From Stappia sp. TSB10P1A (GTDB lineage: Bacteria; Pseudomonadota; Alphaproteobacteria; Rhizobiales; Stappiaceae), in the NCBI RefSeq assembly GCF_900185725.1, contig NZ_FYAU01000032.1, positions 62,001 to 126,000 on the forward strand: 64,000 nt of DNA, in the 5' to 3' direction. Position 1 is the stretch's first letter. Every line of letters begins with the position of its first letter. A program made the translations under genes and the position numbers. Below, piece after piece: positions 9,316 to 17,435 of this stretch. The notes beneath the pieces were generated by a model. It searched no databases, was not told the DNA's origin, and worked only from the letters and a program-made list of their open reading frames with translations.

Positions 9316-9560
9316 ACGCTGCGAATTCCCGATACTTGAGCAATACGCCGCCCGGTCTGCCGGCGCGGCGCGGCGCCACCATATCCATTTGCCCTTCTGC
9401 TGGCAAACGACACGGGTTGCGCGGCAGGAGCCCGGAACGACGGCCGGAGACGGCTCTGCGTCCCTCCCCTTGCGCGTCTTCATGGCGCAAGTGAGGCAGG
9501 CGGCGGGTCCGCCCCGGCGCGCGCCCGCCGCGCCCCCTGGCTGCCGGACGGCGGCTGTCC

Positions 9561-10139
9561 TTAGAAGATGGGCACGCCGATCAGCCATTCATGCAGGAAC
9601 AGCACGAAGGCGATGTAGAGGCCGAGGCCGACCGCGATGGCGACGATGTCGCTGGCCAGCGACGGTACGCCGGCCGTCGCTCCGCCCAGCGTCGCCGGGC
9701 GCCGCTTCAGCGAGATCCGGTCGACCACCGCCCAGACGAGGAACGAGCCGAACAGCAGGACCGAGGCGGCATCGCCATTGGCCAGCAGATGCGAGACGGC
9801 CCAGATCTTCACCGCCAGCACCATCGGGTGCTTGACCACCATCTTGATCCGCCCGATCGGCCCGCCGGAGGCGACCAGCAGCACGAAGACCGGCAGCATC
9901 AGCAGCGCGGTCAGGTGGCGCAGCCAGACCGGCGGATAATACAGGATCGCCGGGCCTTCCGCCCGCGCCGCGCCATAGCCATAGACCAGCAGCACGAAGC
10001 CGACGATGGAGCCGATGCTGAACAGGATCCGGTAGGTGCCCGCTCCGAACCGGGCGCGCAGGCGCTCCCGCAGGCCGGTCATCATCGGCAGCAGGTGGAC
10101 GCCGAAGAACACGACGAGTCCCAGAACGAGCAGGGTCAT
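9561..10139 (-). CDS. NnrU family membrane protein
   Basis: A 192-residue polytopic protein with five or six hydrophobic segments. Family-typical features are the N-terminal LLVLGLVVFFGVHLLPM, a GTYRILFSIGSIVGFVLLVYGYG stretch and the central VKHPMVLAVKIWAVSHLLANGD motif with paired His residues. NnrU was named from denitrification-linked genes, but most homologs sit outside nir/nor loci, as here; its biochemical role is not established. ATG at 10139 follows AAAGAGGGAG. No nitrite or nitric oxide reductase genes are visible in the window, so a denitrification role is not supported. Confidence 0.87.
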   Translation of the reverse strand: MTLLVLGLVVFFGVHLLPMMTGLRERLRARFGAGTYRILFSIGSIVGFVLLVYGYGAARAEGPAILYYPPVWLRHLTALLMLPVFVLLVASGGPIGRIKMVVKHPMVLAVKIWAVSHLLANGDAASVLLFGSFLVWAVVDRISLKRRPATLGGATAGVPSLASDIVAIAVGLGLYIAFVLFLHEWLIGVPIF

Positions 10140-10380
10140 GGCGTTGGAATCTCCCTCTTTCCGGCGCAGGGTTGACCGCCCGCGCGGCGTGGTCAAGCGG
10201 CACAGGGCCAAGCCGCCGGGAGGCGACGCGACTGTTGCAGGAATGCGACGGTCGCCCGGCGACGGGCCGTCAGACCGCCCGATCCGCAAAAAACCCGATT
10301 GCGGACCAATTCAAGCCGCAACCGGCTTGGAGAATCACTGCAGGTGGGCTCATAGTTCGCGCGCCTGGAGGTGGGATGAG

Positions 10381-10656
10381 ATGCCGATTCGCGACAGGCG
10401 GAGCAGTCCGCGCCACCGCACCCTGAAAAGCGGCCGGATCGTCCTCGACGACGGGGCGAAGGTGCATGAATGCCGCGTCCGCAACCTGTCGGACGATGGC
10501 GCCCTGCTGAAACTGCCGAGCACTGCCGAGATTCCCGACCGGTTCGAACTGCGCATCGTCAACGAGGAGATCGCCGTCGCCGCCCTGGTGCGCTGGCGCA
10601 CGGCGACCGAGATCGGCGTGCAGTTCCTGCGCGAGGACGACGAGACGGCGGACTGA
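10381..10656 (+). CDS. PilZ domain protein
   Basis: A 91-residue single-domain PilZ protein, the family that binds cyclic di-GMP. An Arg-rich N-terminus (RDRRSSPRHR) supplies the RxxxR-type loop and RNLSDDGALL matches the second (D/N)xSxxG motif, followed by beta-strand segments ending in IGVQFLRE. No other domain is present, so it should act as a free adaptor. ATG at 10381 follows GGAGGTGGGATGAG. It is convergent with the DMT transporter gene, with only 27 bp between them. Confidence 0.88.
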   Translation: MPIRDRRSSPRHRTLKSGRIVLDDGAKVHECRVRNLSDDGALLKLPSTAEIPDRFELRIVNEEIAVAALVRWRTATEIGVQFLREDDETAD

Positions 10657-10683
10657 ACCCGCCGTCTTCTTTCCGTCTTCCCG

Positions 10684-11556
10684 TCAGGCCGGGGCAGGCC
10701 CGCGTGCCGGCGCCCGCCGCACCGCCCTCTGCGCCGCCCAGACCCCTGCAAGAACGAGACACACCCCGGCGATCTGCGACGGCGCCAGCGCCTGGCCGAG
10801 CAGCCCCCAGCCGAGCAGCACGGCGGTGGTCGGGCTGAGGAAGCCGAGCGAGGCGACCGCCGAGGGCTCCAGCCGCGAAATGCCGCGAAACCACAGGACA
10901 TAGGTGAGCGCGCTGGACAGGCTCATATAGAGGAAGCCCGCCATGTTGCGCGCGCTCGGCGCAGGCGGCAGCGGCTCCAGCAACAGCGCCATCACCACCA
11001 GCAGCACGCCGCCGGCGAGAAGCTGCAAGGCCGCGAAGATGAGCGGTGAGACCGGCGGTTGCCAGCGGCGGGTCAGCACCGTGCCGAAGGCCATCGAGAC
11101 CGCCCCACCCAGCGCTGCCGCGATGCCCACCGCATCGAGCACCGCCTCGTTGCGCAGCACCAGCAGGGCCACCCCGCACAGCCCGGCAAGGGCGGCGAGA
11201 ACCGCGAGCGGACGAATGACGCTGCCAAGCAGCATGGCCGCCACGAAGATGACGATGAGCGGCTGCACCGCGCCCACGGTGGCGGCGATGCCGCCGGGCA
11301 GCCGGTAGGCGGCGATGAACAGCAGCACCATGAAGATGGCGAAGTTCAGCGCGCCGAGCACGAAGGATCGCCAGATCCACTGCCCGCGCGGCAACTGGCG
11401 CACGATCAGCAGCAGCAACAGGCCGGCCGGCAGGACCCGGGCGGCGGAGACGAAGACCGGATGGCCGGGCGGCAGCAGCTCGGTGGTGACGATATAGGTG
11501 CTGCCCCAGACGATCGGGGCGAGCGCGGTCAGCAGCAGGTCGGAAGCGCGGAACAT
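10684..11556 (-). CDS. EamA/DMT family transporter
   Basis: A 290-residue inner-membrane protein with ten predicted helices in two EamA repeats (about residues 8-135 and 145-280). Typical signatures are APIVWGSTYIVTTELLPPG at the start, the arginine-containing first half and LSSALTYVLWFRGISRL plus FLSPTTAVLLGWGLLGQ in the second. DMT proteins of this type (PecM/RhaT/YdcZ relatives) usually export small metabolites or amino acids. The substrate cannot be read from sequence. The nearest co-directional neighbour upstream is the nitroreductase gene with a 105-bp gap, so co-transcription is uncertain. Confidence 0.88.
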   Translation of the reverse strand: MFRASDLLLTALAPIVWGSTYIVTTELLPPGHPVFVSAARVLPAGLLLLLIVRQLPRGQWIWRSFVLGALNFAIFMVLLFIAAYRLPGGIAATVGAVQPLIVIFVAAMLLGSVIRPLAVLAALAGLCGVALLVLRNEAVLDAVGIAAALGGAVSMAFGTVLTRRWQPPVSPLIFAALQLLAGGVLLVVMALLLEPLPPAPSARNMAGFLYMSLSSALTYVLWFRGISRLEPSAVASLGFLSPTTAVLLGWGLLGQALAPSQIAGVCLVLAGVWAAQRAVRRAPARGPAPA

Positions 11557-11661
11557 GGCGGCCTCGTTTGAGGAAGGCGGGAACGGGCCGGGCGACAGGC
11601 GCGCCGCCCGGCGATCTTGGCGGGAGCGGCAGGGGCAGACAAGCCCCCTCGCCCGGCAAGG

Positions 11662-12294
11662 TCAGGCGTGCGAGAGCACCTCGGGGAGCGGGCGGCGCGG
11701 CTTCTGCGGCCAGTTGCCGGGCGCGGCCGGGCCGACGGCCAGCAGCATCACCGGCACCTCGCCGTCCGTCAGGCCGAACCCGGCCGTGACCTTTGCCGGC
11801 TCGAAGCCGACCATCGGCCCGCTGGCAAGCCCCCTGGCGGCCGCCGCCAGCATCAGAAAGGAGGCGGCAAGGGTCGCCGAGCGCACGGCCTCGTCGCGCG
11901 CGGCGACCGGGTCCGCGCCATAGGTGCCGGCCACCGCATCGACCCAGCCGGCGGCCATGTCGGCGGGCATGAACCCGGCCTCGACGGAGGGGCGCAGCCG
12001 GTCGCCGAGGCTTGCCGCGTCCGGATGGCTGCCGACGATGATGAAGGTGACGGCGGCCTCCGACACCTTGGCCTGATCATAGGACGCCGCGCGCAGCCGC
12101 GCCTTGGCTTCCGGCGAGGCGACGGCGATGAAGCGCCAGTTCTGCAGGTTGTAGGCGCTCGGCGCGCGGGTGGCGAGCCGGATCAGATCCTCGATCTGCG
12201 CGCGGGCGAGACGGGCGTCGGGGTCGAACCGATTGGTCGAGACGCGACCTTCCAGAAGGGTGTCGATGTCGGTGGCGGTAGCGGTGGCGGTCAT
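11662..12294 (-). CDS. Nitroreductase family protein
   Basis: A 210-residue FMN-dependent NAD(P)H oxidoreductase. Visible family elements are RVSTNRFDP near the N-terminus, the FMN-binding APSAYNLQNWRFIAV segment, and the C-terminal FGLTDGEVPVMLLAVGPAA region with Gly-rich FMN contacts. ATG at 12294 is preceded by GGAGAG. It is divergent from a LysR gene across 126 bp, which suggests LysR control. Substrates may be nitroaromatics, quinones or flavin-reactive compounds. Confidence 0.88.
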   Translation of the reverse strand: MTATATATDIDTLLEGRVSTNRFDPDARLARAQIEDLIRLATRAPSAYNLQNWRFIAVASPEAKARLRAASYDQAKVSEAAVTFIIVGSHPDAASLGDRLRPSVEAGFMPADMAAGWVDAVAGTYGADPVAARDEAVRSATLAASFLMLAAAARGLASGPMVGFEPAKVTAGFGLTDGEVPVMLLAVGPAAPGNWPQKPRRPLPEVLSHA

Positions 12295-12373
12295 GACGAG
12301 GATCTCTCCGTGAGTGGGCCGGGAGCCCGTGCTCCCGTCGGTGCCCAAGAGATATTCCCGTTCCCGTTTCGCG

Positions 12374-12390
12374 ATAATCCGGCTATTTAT
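12374..12390. promoter_or_regulatory. Candidate LysR-type site
   Basis: ATAA-N9-TTAT, a small interrupted palindrome 31 bp before the LysR start and 80 bp before the nitroreductase start. This is the position and AT-rich dyad form expected of LysR targets, but the match is short. Confidence 0.35.
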
Positions 12391-12420
12391 CCGATCACTC
12401 GCAACCATAAGTGAACAATA

Positions 12421-13314
12421 ATGGATCAACTCACCGCGCTTCGCGTCTTCCGCCGGGTGGTCGACGAGGGCTCCTTCGCCGGTGCCGCGCGTAGCCTGTC
12501 GCTGTCGCCGGCGGCGATCAGCAAGAATATCGGCGAGTTGGAGGCGCATCTCGGCGTGCGCCTGCTCAACCGCACGACGCGGCGCATGAGCCTGACCGAG
12601 CCGGGCCGGCTCTACCATGAACAGGTGGCGCGCATCCTCGACGACCTGACCGAGGCCGACGGTTCGATGCAGCCGCTGCGCCACCGGCCGAGCGGGCTGT
12701 TGCGGGTGGCGGCGCCGATCTCGCTCACCCTCACCCGCCTGTCGCGCACGATCACCGCCTTCATGCAGGCCTATCCCGACGTGGAGATCGACCTGCATCT
12801 GGACGACCGGCGGGTCGATCTCGTCAAGGACGGCTTCGACGTCGCCATCCGCGGCACGGCGAAGCTGGAGGACACCAGCCTGGTCGCCCGCCGGCTGATG
12901 GCGATGCGCCATGTGATCTGTGGCGCCCCAAGCTATTTCGACGGGGCCGGCCGGCCACACCGTCCGGAAGAGCTCGCGAGCCACCGGATCGTGCAGTTCT
13001 CGCTGTCGGGCAATGCCAGCGAATGGGCGCTGGAGCGGGAGGGCGAACGGGTGACGCTGCCGGTGACAAGCCGCTACCGGGCGTCGACCAGCCTTGCCGT
13101 GCGCGAGGCACTGCTGGACGGCTACGGCCTGTCGCTGATCCCGGCGTCTTATGTGCGCGAGGACATCGCCGCCGGACGGCTGGAGACGGTGCTGGACGGC
13201 TGGGCGCCGGCGGACACGCAGGTCTATGCGGTCTATCCCTCGCGCCGCTACCTGCTGCCGAAGGTGCGCGCGCTGATCGACTTTCTCGCCGAGGATCTGC
13301 GGAGCGAAACGTGA
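12421..13314 (+). CDS. LysR family regulator
   Basis: A 297-residue LysR protein. The N-terminal winged helix (about 1-62) reads DQLTALRVFRRVVDEGSFAGAARSLSLSPAAISKNIGELE, with the recognition helix around SPAAISKNI. Residues about 90-290 form the co-inducer-binding domain, here of the type found in AaeR/DsdC-like regulators of detoxification genes (LDGYGLSLIPASYVREDIAAGRL). It is divergent from the nitroreductase gene, its probable target. The SD is weak (AAGTGA). The stop lies 6 bp before the end of the convergent MFS gene. Confidence 0.92.
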   Translation: MDQLTALRVFRRVVDEGSFAGAARSLSLSPAAISKNIGELEAHLGVRLLNRTTRRMSLTEPGRLYHEQVARILDDLTEADGSMQPLRHRPSGLLRVAAPISLTLTRLSRTITAFMQAYPDVEIDLHLDDRRVDLVKDGFDVAIRGTAKLEDTSLVARRLMAMRHVICGAPSYFDGAGRPHRPEELASHRIVQFSLSGNASEWALEREGERVTLPVTSRYRASTSLAVREALLDGYGLSLIPASYVREDIAAGRLETVLDGWAPADTQVYAVYPSRRYLLPKVRALIDFLAEDLRSET

Positions 13315-13320
13315 GGCGCT

Positions 13321-14547
13321 TCAGCGCGGGGCCTTGAGCGCGGCGAACCAGAAGCCGAGGCAGAGGACCAGCGCGCCGACGAAGACCGCGACGAGCACCG
13401 CGCCATAACCGCCCGACGCCTGCCACAGCAGCGCGGCGGCAAGCGGGGCACCCGCCCGCATCAGGTTCATCGGCCCGATCAGCGAGCCGTTGACCGCACC
13501 ATAGGCCTCGCGGCTGACCATTTCCGGCACGGCGAGACCGCGCACGATGGTGATCATGCCGTTGGCCGCGCCATAGAGGGCGGCGATGGCGCCGATCACC
13601 AGCACCGAGGGCGGGGCGAAGGCAAGCGCGGCGATGGCGAGCGGAAAGACGGCGACCACGGCCGAGCCGATCAGCCGCACCGGCGCGCCCGGCGCCAGCA
13701 CGCGGATGGCGATGCGCGCGGCAACCTGGGCCGGGCCGATCACCGTCATCACCATGACCACCCCGGCCGCATCCAGCCCCCGCTCCAGCAGCAGCGGATA
13801 GAGATGATAGATCAGCGCGGACACCGCCGCCGAATAGGAGACCCAGGCCAGCATCAGCCCCCAGTAGGACGGCCGGCGCATCGCCGCCGCCACCGCATGG
13901 CGGCCCGACAGCGGCGCGCTGCCGTCCTCATGCACGGGTGCCGGCGCATCGCGCGCCGGGTTGATCGCCGCGAAATACAGCGCAGCGCACAGGAGGCCGT
14001 TGACGGCGGCCATCACCATCAGCGCCCCGCGCCAGCCCTGCGTCTCGATCAGGAGCTGGATGATCGGGATGAAGACGGTGCTGGCAAAGCCCCCCCACAG
14101 GGTCAGCGTGGTGATGCCGCCGCGCGCCCGCAACGGGCCGACGCGGCGGGCAACGACGGCGAAGGCCGGCTCGTAGAGCGTTGCCGCCTGCAGCATGCCG
14201 AGCCCGGCGAGCACCACATAGAAGGCGGCGATCTCCTCCACCTGCGACCAGGCGAGCAGCAGCAGGCCGGCCAGCACCGAGGCGCCCGCCATGATGTAGC
14301 GCCCGTGCCCGCGGTCGATCGCCGCCCCGACCGGATAGGCGGCAAGGCTGGCGAGCACCACGCCGAGCGTCGCCGCGCCATAGAGCACCGGCTTCGACCA
14401 GCCGAGATCGGCGCGCATCGCCTCGGCGATCAGCGGAAAGCCGTAGAACAGCGTGCCCCAGGAACAGATCTGGGCGATGCCGAGCGCGGTGATGAACCAG
14501 CCGGTTGCGGCCGGCGGCGCGTCACCGCCAAGGAGGCGCTGCGACAT
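13321..14547 (-). CDS. MFS transporter, downstream of ars operon
   Basis: A 408-residue major facilitator with twelve hydrophobic segments. The loop 2-3 signature is seen as AAYPVGAAIDRGHGRYIMAG, and Gly-rich helices and a GAANGMITIVRG segment occur in the C-terminal half. It lies 90 bp downstream of the arsR-arsC-aquaporin genes on the same strand. MFS proteins linked to rhizobial and agrobacterial ars loci (ArsK, ArsJ) export arsenicals, so an arsenic role is possible. However, the 90-bp gap and lack of a diagnostic motif leave a generic exporter equally open. No GapDH-like partner that ArsJ would need is present nearby. Confidence 0.82.
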   Translation of the reverse strand: MSQRLLGGDAPPAATGWFITALGIAQICSWGTLFYGFPLIAEAMRADLGWSKPVLYGAATLGVVLASLAAYPVGAAIDRGHGRYIMAGASVLAGLLLLAWSQVEEIAAFYVVLAGLGMLQAATLYEPAFAVVARRVGPLRARGGITTLTLWGGFASTVFIPIIQLLIETQGWRGALMVMAAVNGLLCAALYFAAINPARDAPAPVHEDGSAPLSGRHAVAAAMRRPSYWGLMLAWVSYSAAVSALIYHLYPLLLERGLDAAGVVMVMTVIGPAQVAARIAIRVLAPGAPVRLIGSAVVAVFPLAIAALAFAPPSVLVIGAIAALYGAANGMITIVRGLAVPEMVSREAYGAVNGSLIGPMNLMRAGAPLAAALLWQASGGYGAVLVAVFVGALVLCLGFWFAALKAPR

Positions 14548-14637
14548 CGGCGATGACCTTTCAGGGATGGCCGCCGCGATGGGAGGCTCGAGGCGGGAGG
14601 CAGGCGAACGGAAGGACGTGGCGCGGCGGACGGCCCG

Positions 14638-15324
14638 TCAGGCCACCCGGGCAGCGCCCCTCGCCTCCCGTTCGACAAGAAGCCACCGCAGCAGCGCGAA
14701 GGCAAGAGCCGCGCCGAGACATTCGGCAAGAATGAAGGCGGGAAGATCCACCGGGCGGATGCCGGCGAACGTATCGGTGAGGCTGCGCGCCACTGCCACC
14801 GCCGGGTTGGCGAAGGAGGTGGAGGCGGTGAACCAGTAGGCGGCGGTGATGTAGAGCCCGACGAGCCAGGGCACCGCCTCGGCCCGGAAGCGCAGGCCGG
14901 CAAGGATCGCCAGCAGCAGCCCGAAGGTGGCGACGCCTTCCGCCAGCCACTGGGCCGGGCCGGTGCGCATGGTCGCCGAGAGCTGCAACAGGGGCAGTTC
15001 GAACATCGCATGGGCGACGAGCGTGCCGGCAACGCCGCCGAGGATCTGGGCGAGCGCATAGGCCGCCGCCTCCGCAGGCGCAAGCTCCCGCCGCAGCGCG
15101 AAGACCAGCGTCACCGCCGGGTTGAAATGCGCGCCGGAGAGCGGCCCGAGACAGGTGATCAGCACCACCAGGATCGCGCCGGTCGGCAGCGTGTTGGCGA
15201 GCAGCGCAAGGGCCGCATCGCCCGTCAGCCGATCGGCCATGATGCCCGAGCCGACGACGGTCGCGACCAGCACGCCGGTGCCGAGCGCTTCCGCCGCCAG
15301 GCGGCGCTGAAGATCGAAGCCCAT
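14638..15324 (-). CDS. aqpS: Aquaglyceroporin, AqpS-like (arsenite channel)
   Basis: A 228-residue MIP-family channel with six helices and both pore half-helices: HFNPAVTL and FANPAVAVAR. The second NPA is followed by Val-Ala-Val-Ala-Arg rather than the classical Asp. In Sinorhizobium meliloti AqpS lets arsenite flow out down its gradient after ArsC reduces arsenate, replacing an ArsB pump. The position 3 bp after arsC in an arsR-arsC-aqp operon supports the same use here. ATG at 15324 begins directly with the first helix, giving a usual length for the group. Confidence 0.9.
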   Translation of the reverse strand: MGFDLQRRLAAEALGTGVLVATVVGSGIMADRLTGDAALALLANTLPTGAILVVLITCLGPLSGAHFNPAVTLVFALRRELAPAEAAAYALAQILGGVAGTLVAHAMFELPLLQLSATMRTGPAQWLAEGVATFGLLLAILAGLRFRAEAVPWLVGLYITAAYWFTASTSFANPAVAVARSLTDTFAGIRPVDLPAFILAECLGAALAFALLRWLLVEREARGAARVA

Positions 15325-15327
15325 GGT

Positions 15328-15837
15328 TCAGCCCACCTCGGGCAGATCGCGGCCGATCTCGCCGAGCCGCGACTGCAGCGTCATGCGGTCGAGCGAGGCG
15401 AGCGGAAGAGCGGTGAAGATCGAGATGCGGGTGGCGAGCATGCGGTAGGTGTCGGCGAAGGCGAGCGCCTGATCGATGGCCGTCCCCTCGACCGCCGCCG
15501 GGTCCGGCACGCCCCAATGGGCGGTCATCGGCTGGCCGGGCCACACCGGGCAGGCCTCGCCGGCGGCGTTGTCGCAGACGGTGAAGACGAAATCCATCAC
15601 CGGCGCGCCGGGCTGCGCGAACTCCTCCCAGCTCTTGGAACGGGCGAAGCCGGTGTCGTGGTTGAGCTTTTCGAGCAGGGCCAGCGCCTGCGGATGCACC
15701 TCGCCCTTGGGCTGCGAGCCGGCGGAAAAGGCCTTGAACCGCCCCATTCCCTCGCGATTGAGGATCGCCTCGGCGAGGATCGACCGGGCCGAGTTGCCGG
15801 TGCACAGGAACAGCACGTTGAAGACGCGGTCGCTCAT
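15328..15837 (-). CDS. arsC: Arsenate reductase, LMW-phosphatase type
   Basis: A 169-residue thioredoxin- or glutaredoxin-coupled arsenate reductase reducing As(V) to As(III). The P-loop near the N-terminus is LFLCTGNSARSILAEA (CX5R with Cys at about residue 12). AFSAGSQPKGEVHPQAL and the C-terminal general-acid region HWGVPDPAAVEG match LMW-PTP-like ArsC proteins. VCDNAAGEACPVWPG supplies the redox Cys residues. GGAGGGACGA precedes ATG at 15837; an in-frame upstream ATG at 15885 has no such site. It lies 41 bp after arsR and 3 bp before the aquaporin gene. Confidence 0.95.
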   Translation of the reverse strand: MSDRVFNVLFLCTGNSARSILAEAILNREGMGRFKAFSAGSQPKGEVHPQALALLEKLNHDTGFARSKSWEEFAQPGAPVMDFVFTVCDNAAGEACPVWPGQPMTAHWGVPDPAAVEGTAIDQALAFADTYRMLATRISIFTALPLASLDRMTLQSRLGEIGRDLPEVG

Positions 15838-15878
15838 TCGTCCCTCCTTGGTCCGCCCGTTCTCCGTCCGGCGGACGA

Positions 15879-16211
15879 TCAGCAATTGCAGGTCACCGCC
15901 TCGATCACCGGGCGGCAGAGCTCCGGCGCGCCGTTGCAGCAGTCCTCCATCAGGAAGGCCAGCAGGTCGCGGAAGCCGGTCATGTCGGCGATGTAGCGCA
16001 CGCTGCGCCCGTCCCTCTCGGCCCGGATCAGGCCGGCCTGGGCCAGCGTCTTGAGATGGGCCGAGACGGTGTTCTGCACCGCGCCGAGACGGGCCGCGAC
16101 CTCGCCGGCGGCGATACCTTGCGGCCCGGCCTTGACCAGCAGGCGGAAGATGTCCAGCCGGGTCTCCTGCCCGAGGGCGGCCAGCGCGGCGAGCGCGGAC
16201 AACTTATCCAT
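15879..16211 (-). CDS. arsR: ArsR arsenite-responsive repressor
   Basis: A 110-residue winged-helix repressor of the ArsR/SmtB family. The HTH is AAGEVAARLGAVQNTVSAHLKTLAQAGLI (about residues 35-63). The classical ELCVC metal site in the recognition helix is absent. Instead five cysteines lie in the C-terminal tail: C91, C92, C99, C108 and C110. That resembles the C-terminal three-Cys arsenite site reported for Acidithiobacillus ferrooxidans ArsR. The protein should leave DNA when arsenite binds, inducing its own operon. A dyad at 16234-16246 lies about 25 bp upstream. Confidence 0.93.
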   Translation of the reverse strand: MDKLSALAALAALGQETRLDIFRLLVKAGPQGIAAGEVAARLGAVQNTVSAHLKTLAQAGLIRAERDGRSVRYIADMTGFRDLLAFLMEDCCNGAPELCRPVIEAVTCNC

Positions 16212-16233
16212 TTATCTCTCCTTCTGGATATAT

Positions 16234-16246
16234 GGATACATTATCC
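16234..16246. promoter_or_regulatory. Candidate ArsR operator
   Basis: A perfect 5-bp dyad GGATA-CAT-TATCC, with a further GGATATAT just beside it (16226-16233), in the AT-rich spacer between arsR and the divergent small-protein gene. Position close to the arsR start fits an autoregulatory operator that could also control the divergent pair. Confidence 0.5.
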
Positions 16247-16332
16247 CGCCCGCCCCCGCAAGCGGCTTGACGCGCGCCTCCGCATTCGCCAATGATGAAA
16301 CGTTATCACATAACAAATCCGGAGCCCGCCGC

Positions 16333-16683
16333 ATGCGCCTCTTCGTCAATCCGTTCGCCCCGAAGGGCCGGCACCCCGCCAACGCCGCAGCCGCCGCAAA
16401 CAGCGCGGAGGCGGAGGCGGAACGGCACGCCCTGCGCGAGCGCGTCAAGCAGGCGGTGCGTCAGGTGCTGGCACCCGGCGCGGAGGCGGTGATCTCGGTC
16501 AGCGAGCTTGCCTGCGGCGAGGACGGCTGCCCGGACGTGGAGACGGTGATCGGCATTCACGAGGCGGGAGTGCCTGCGCGCCGGCTGCGCCTGCACATGT
16601 CGCTGGCCGAGGTCGGCCTTGCGGATATCGCGGCGGCGGCCGACGATACCTGCTGCACCGCCCCGCAGGAGCCGACCGCATGA
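16333..16683 (+). CDS. Small conserved-type protein with CGEDGCP motif
   Basis: A 116-residue protein without signal peptide. The first half is Ala/Glu-rich helix (about residues 20-45); the second half holds ISVSELACGEDGCPDVETVIGI, a Cys-x4-Cys-Pro-x3-Glu-Thr motif that I associate with small proteins next to metal or CobW-like genes, and then a TCC pair near the end. Function unknown. It is divergent from arsR, so it may be arsenite-induced, and it overlaps the methyltransferase gene by 4 bp (ATGA), implying translational coupling. Confidence 0.65.
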   Translation: MRLFVNPFAPKGRHPANAAAAANSAEAEAERHALRERVKQAVRQVLAPGAEAVISVSELACGEDGCPDVETVIGIHEAGVPARRLRLHMSLAEVGLADIAAAADDTCCTAPQEPTA

Positions 16684-17435
16684 GCACCAATCCCGTCGAC
16701 CTGATGACCGAGCACCTGCTGGACGAGGCCGGCATCGCGCCCGGCTGGACGGTGGTCGATATCGGTTGCGGTCCCGGCGCGGTGACGCGGATGATCGCCC
16801 GCCGCGTCGGGCCGCAAGGCCGGGTGCTGGCGGTCGACCACGATCCCGCCATGCTGGAGATGACCCGGCGGATGGCGGCGGCCGAGGGCCTTGCCAATGT
16901 AAGCGTGATCGAGGGCGGTTTCGATGCGGAGCTTCCCGGCCACGGCACGCTGGACGCCGTCGTCGGCCGCAGGGTGCTGATGTACCAGCAGGATCCGGTC
17001 GCGGCGGTGGAAGCGATCAGCAGCGCGCTCAGGCCCGGCGGGGTCGTCGCCTTTCACGAACACGACGCCTCGAAGCTGGTGCCCGGCCGCCATCCCCTGC
17101 CCCTGCATGACGAGGTGCGCGACTGGCTGGCGCAGATGCTGCGGCGGGAGGGCGCGCGGCTCGACATGGGGCTGACGCTGCACGAGGTGATGAGTGCGGC
17201 GGGGCTGACCGTCGAGAGCCTGCGGGCGGAGGCGAACCTTTTGACGCCGGACAGCAGCTATCCGGTCGGAATGATCGTGCGCGCAGTGATGCCGCGGCTG
17301 GAGCGCTTCGGCATCACCGACATGGCCAGCGCCGACCCGGACACGCTGGACGCGCGGCTGCGCCAGGAGCGGCAGGCGAGCGGCGCCACCTGCCTGTGGG
17401 AACTCGTTTTCCGCGCTGTCGCCCGGAAGCTGTGA
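16680..17435 (+). CDS. Class I SAM-dependent methyltransferase
   Basis: A 251-residue methyltransferase. Motif I is VVDIGCGPGAVTRMIA (about residues 25-40), followed by the acidic residue in VLAVDHDPAML and motif IV-like LDAVVGRRVLMY. The fold is UbiE/Methyltransf_11-like. It is not ArsM: the conserved Cys set of arsenite methyltransferases is missing. The coupling to the small CGEDGCP protein and the position opposite arsR suggest arsenic or metal linkage, but the substrate is unknown. The 3' end is the last gene before the AT-rich insert. Confidence 0.85.
   Translation: MSTNPVDLMTEHLLDEAGIAPGWTVVDIGCGPGAVTRMIARRVGPQGRVLAVDHDPAMLEMTRRMAAAEGLANVSVIEGGFDAELPGHGTLDAVVGRRVLMYQQDPVAAVEAISSALRPGGVVAFHEHDASKLVPGRHPLPLHDEVRDWLAQMLRREGARLDMGLTLHEVMSAAGLTVESLRAEANLLTPDSSYPVGMIVRAVMPRLERFGITDMASADPDTLDARLRQERQASGATCLWELVFRAVARKL

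Noticed and set aside
9561-10139. NnrU as evidence of denitrification
   Set aside because: No nir, nor or nos genes occur nearby and the family is widespread outside denitrification loci.
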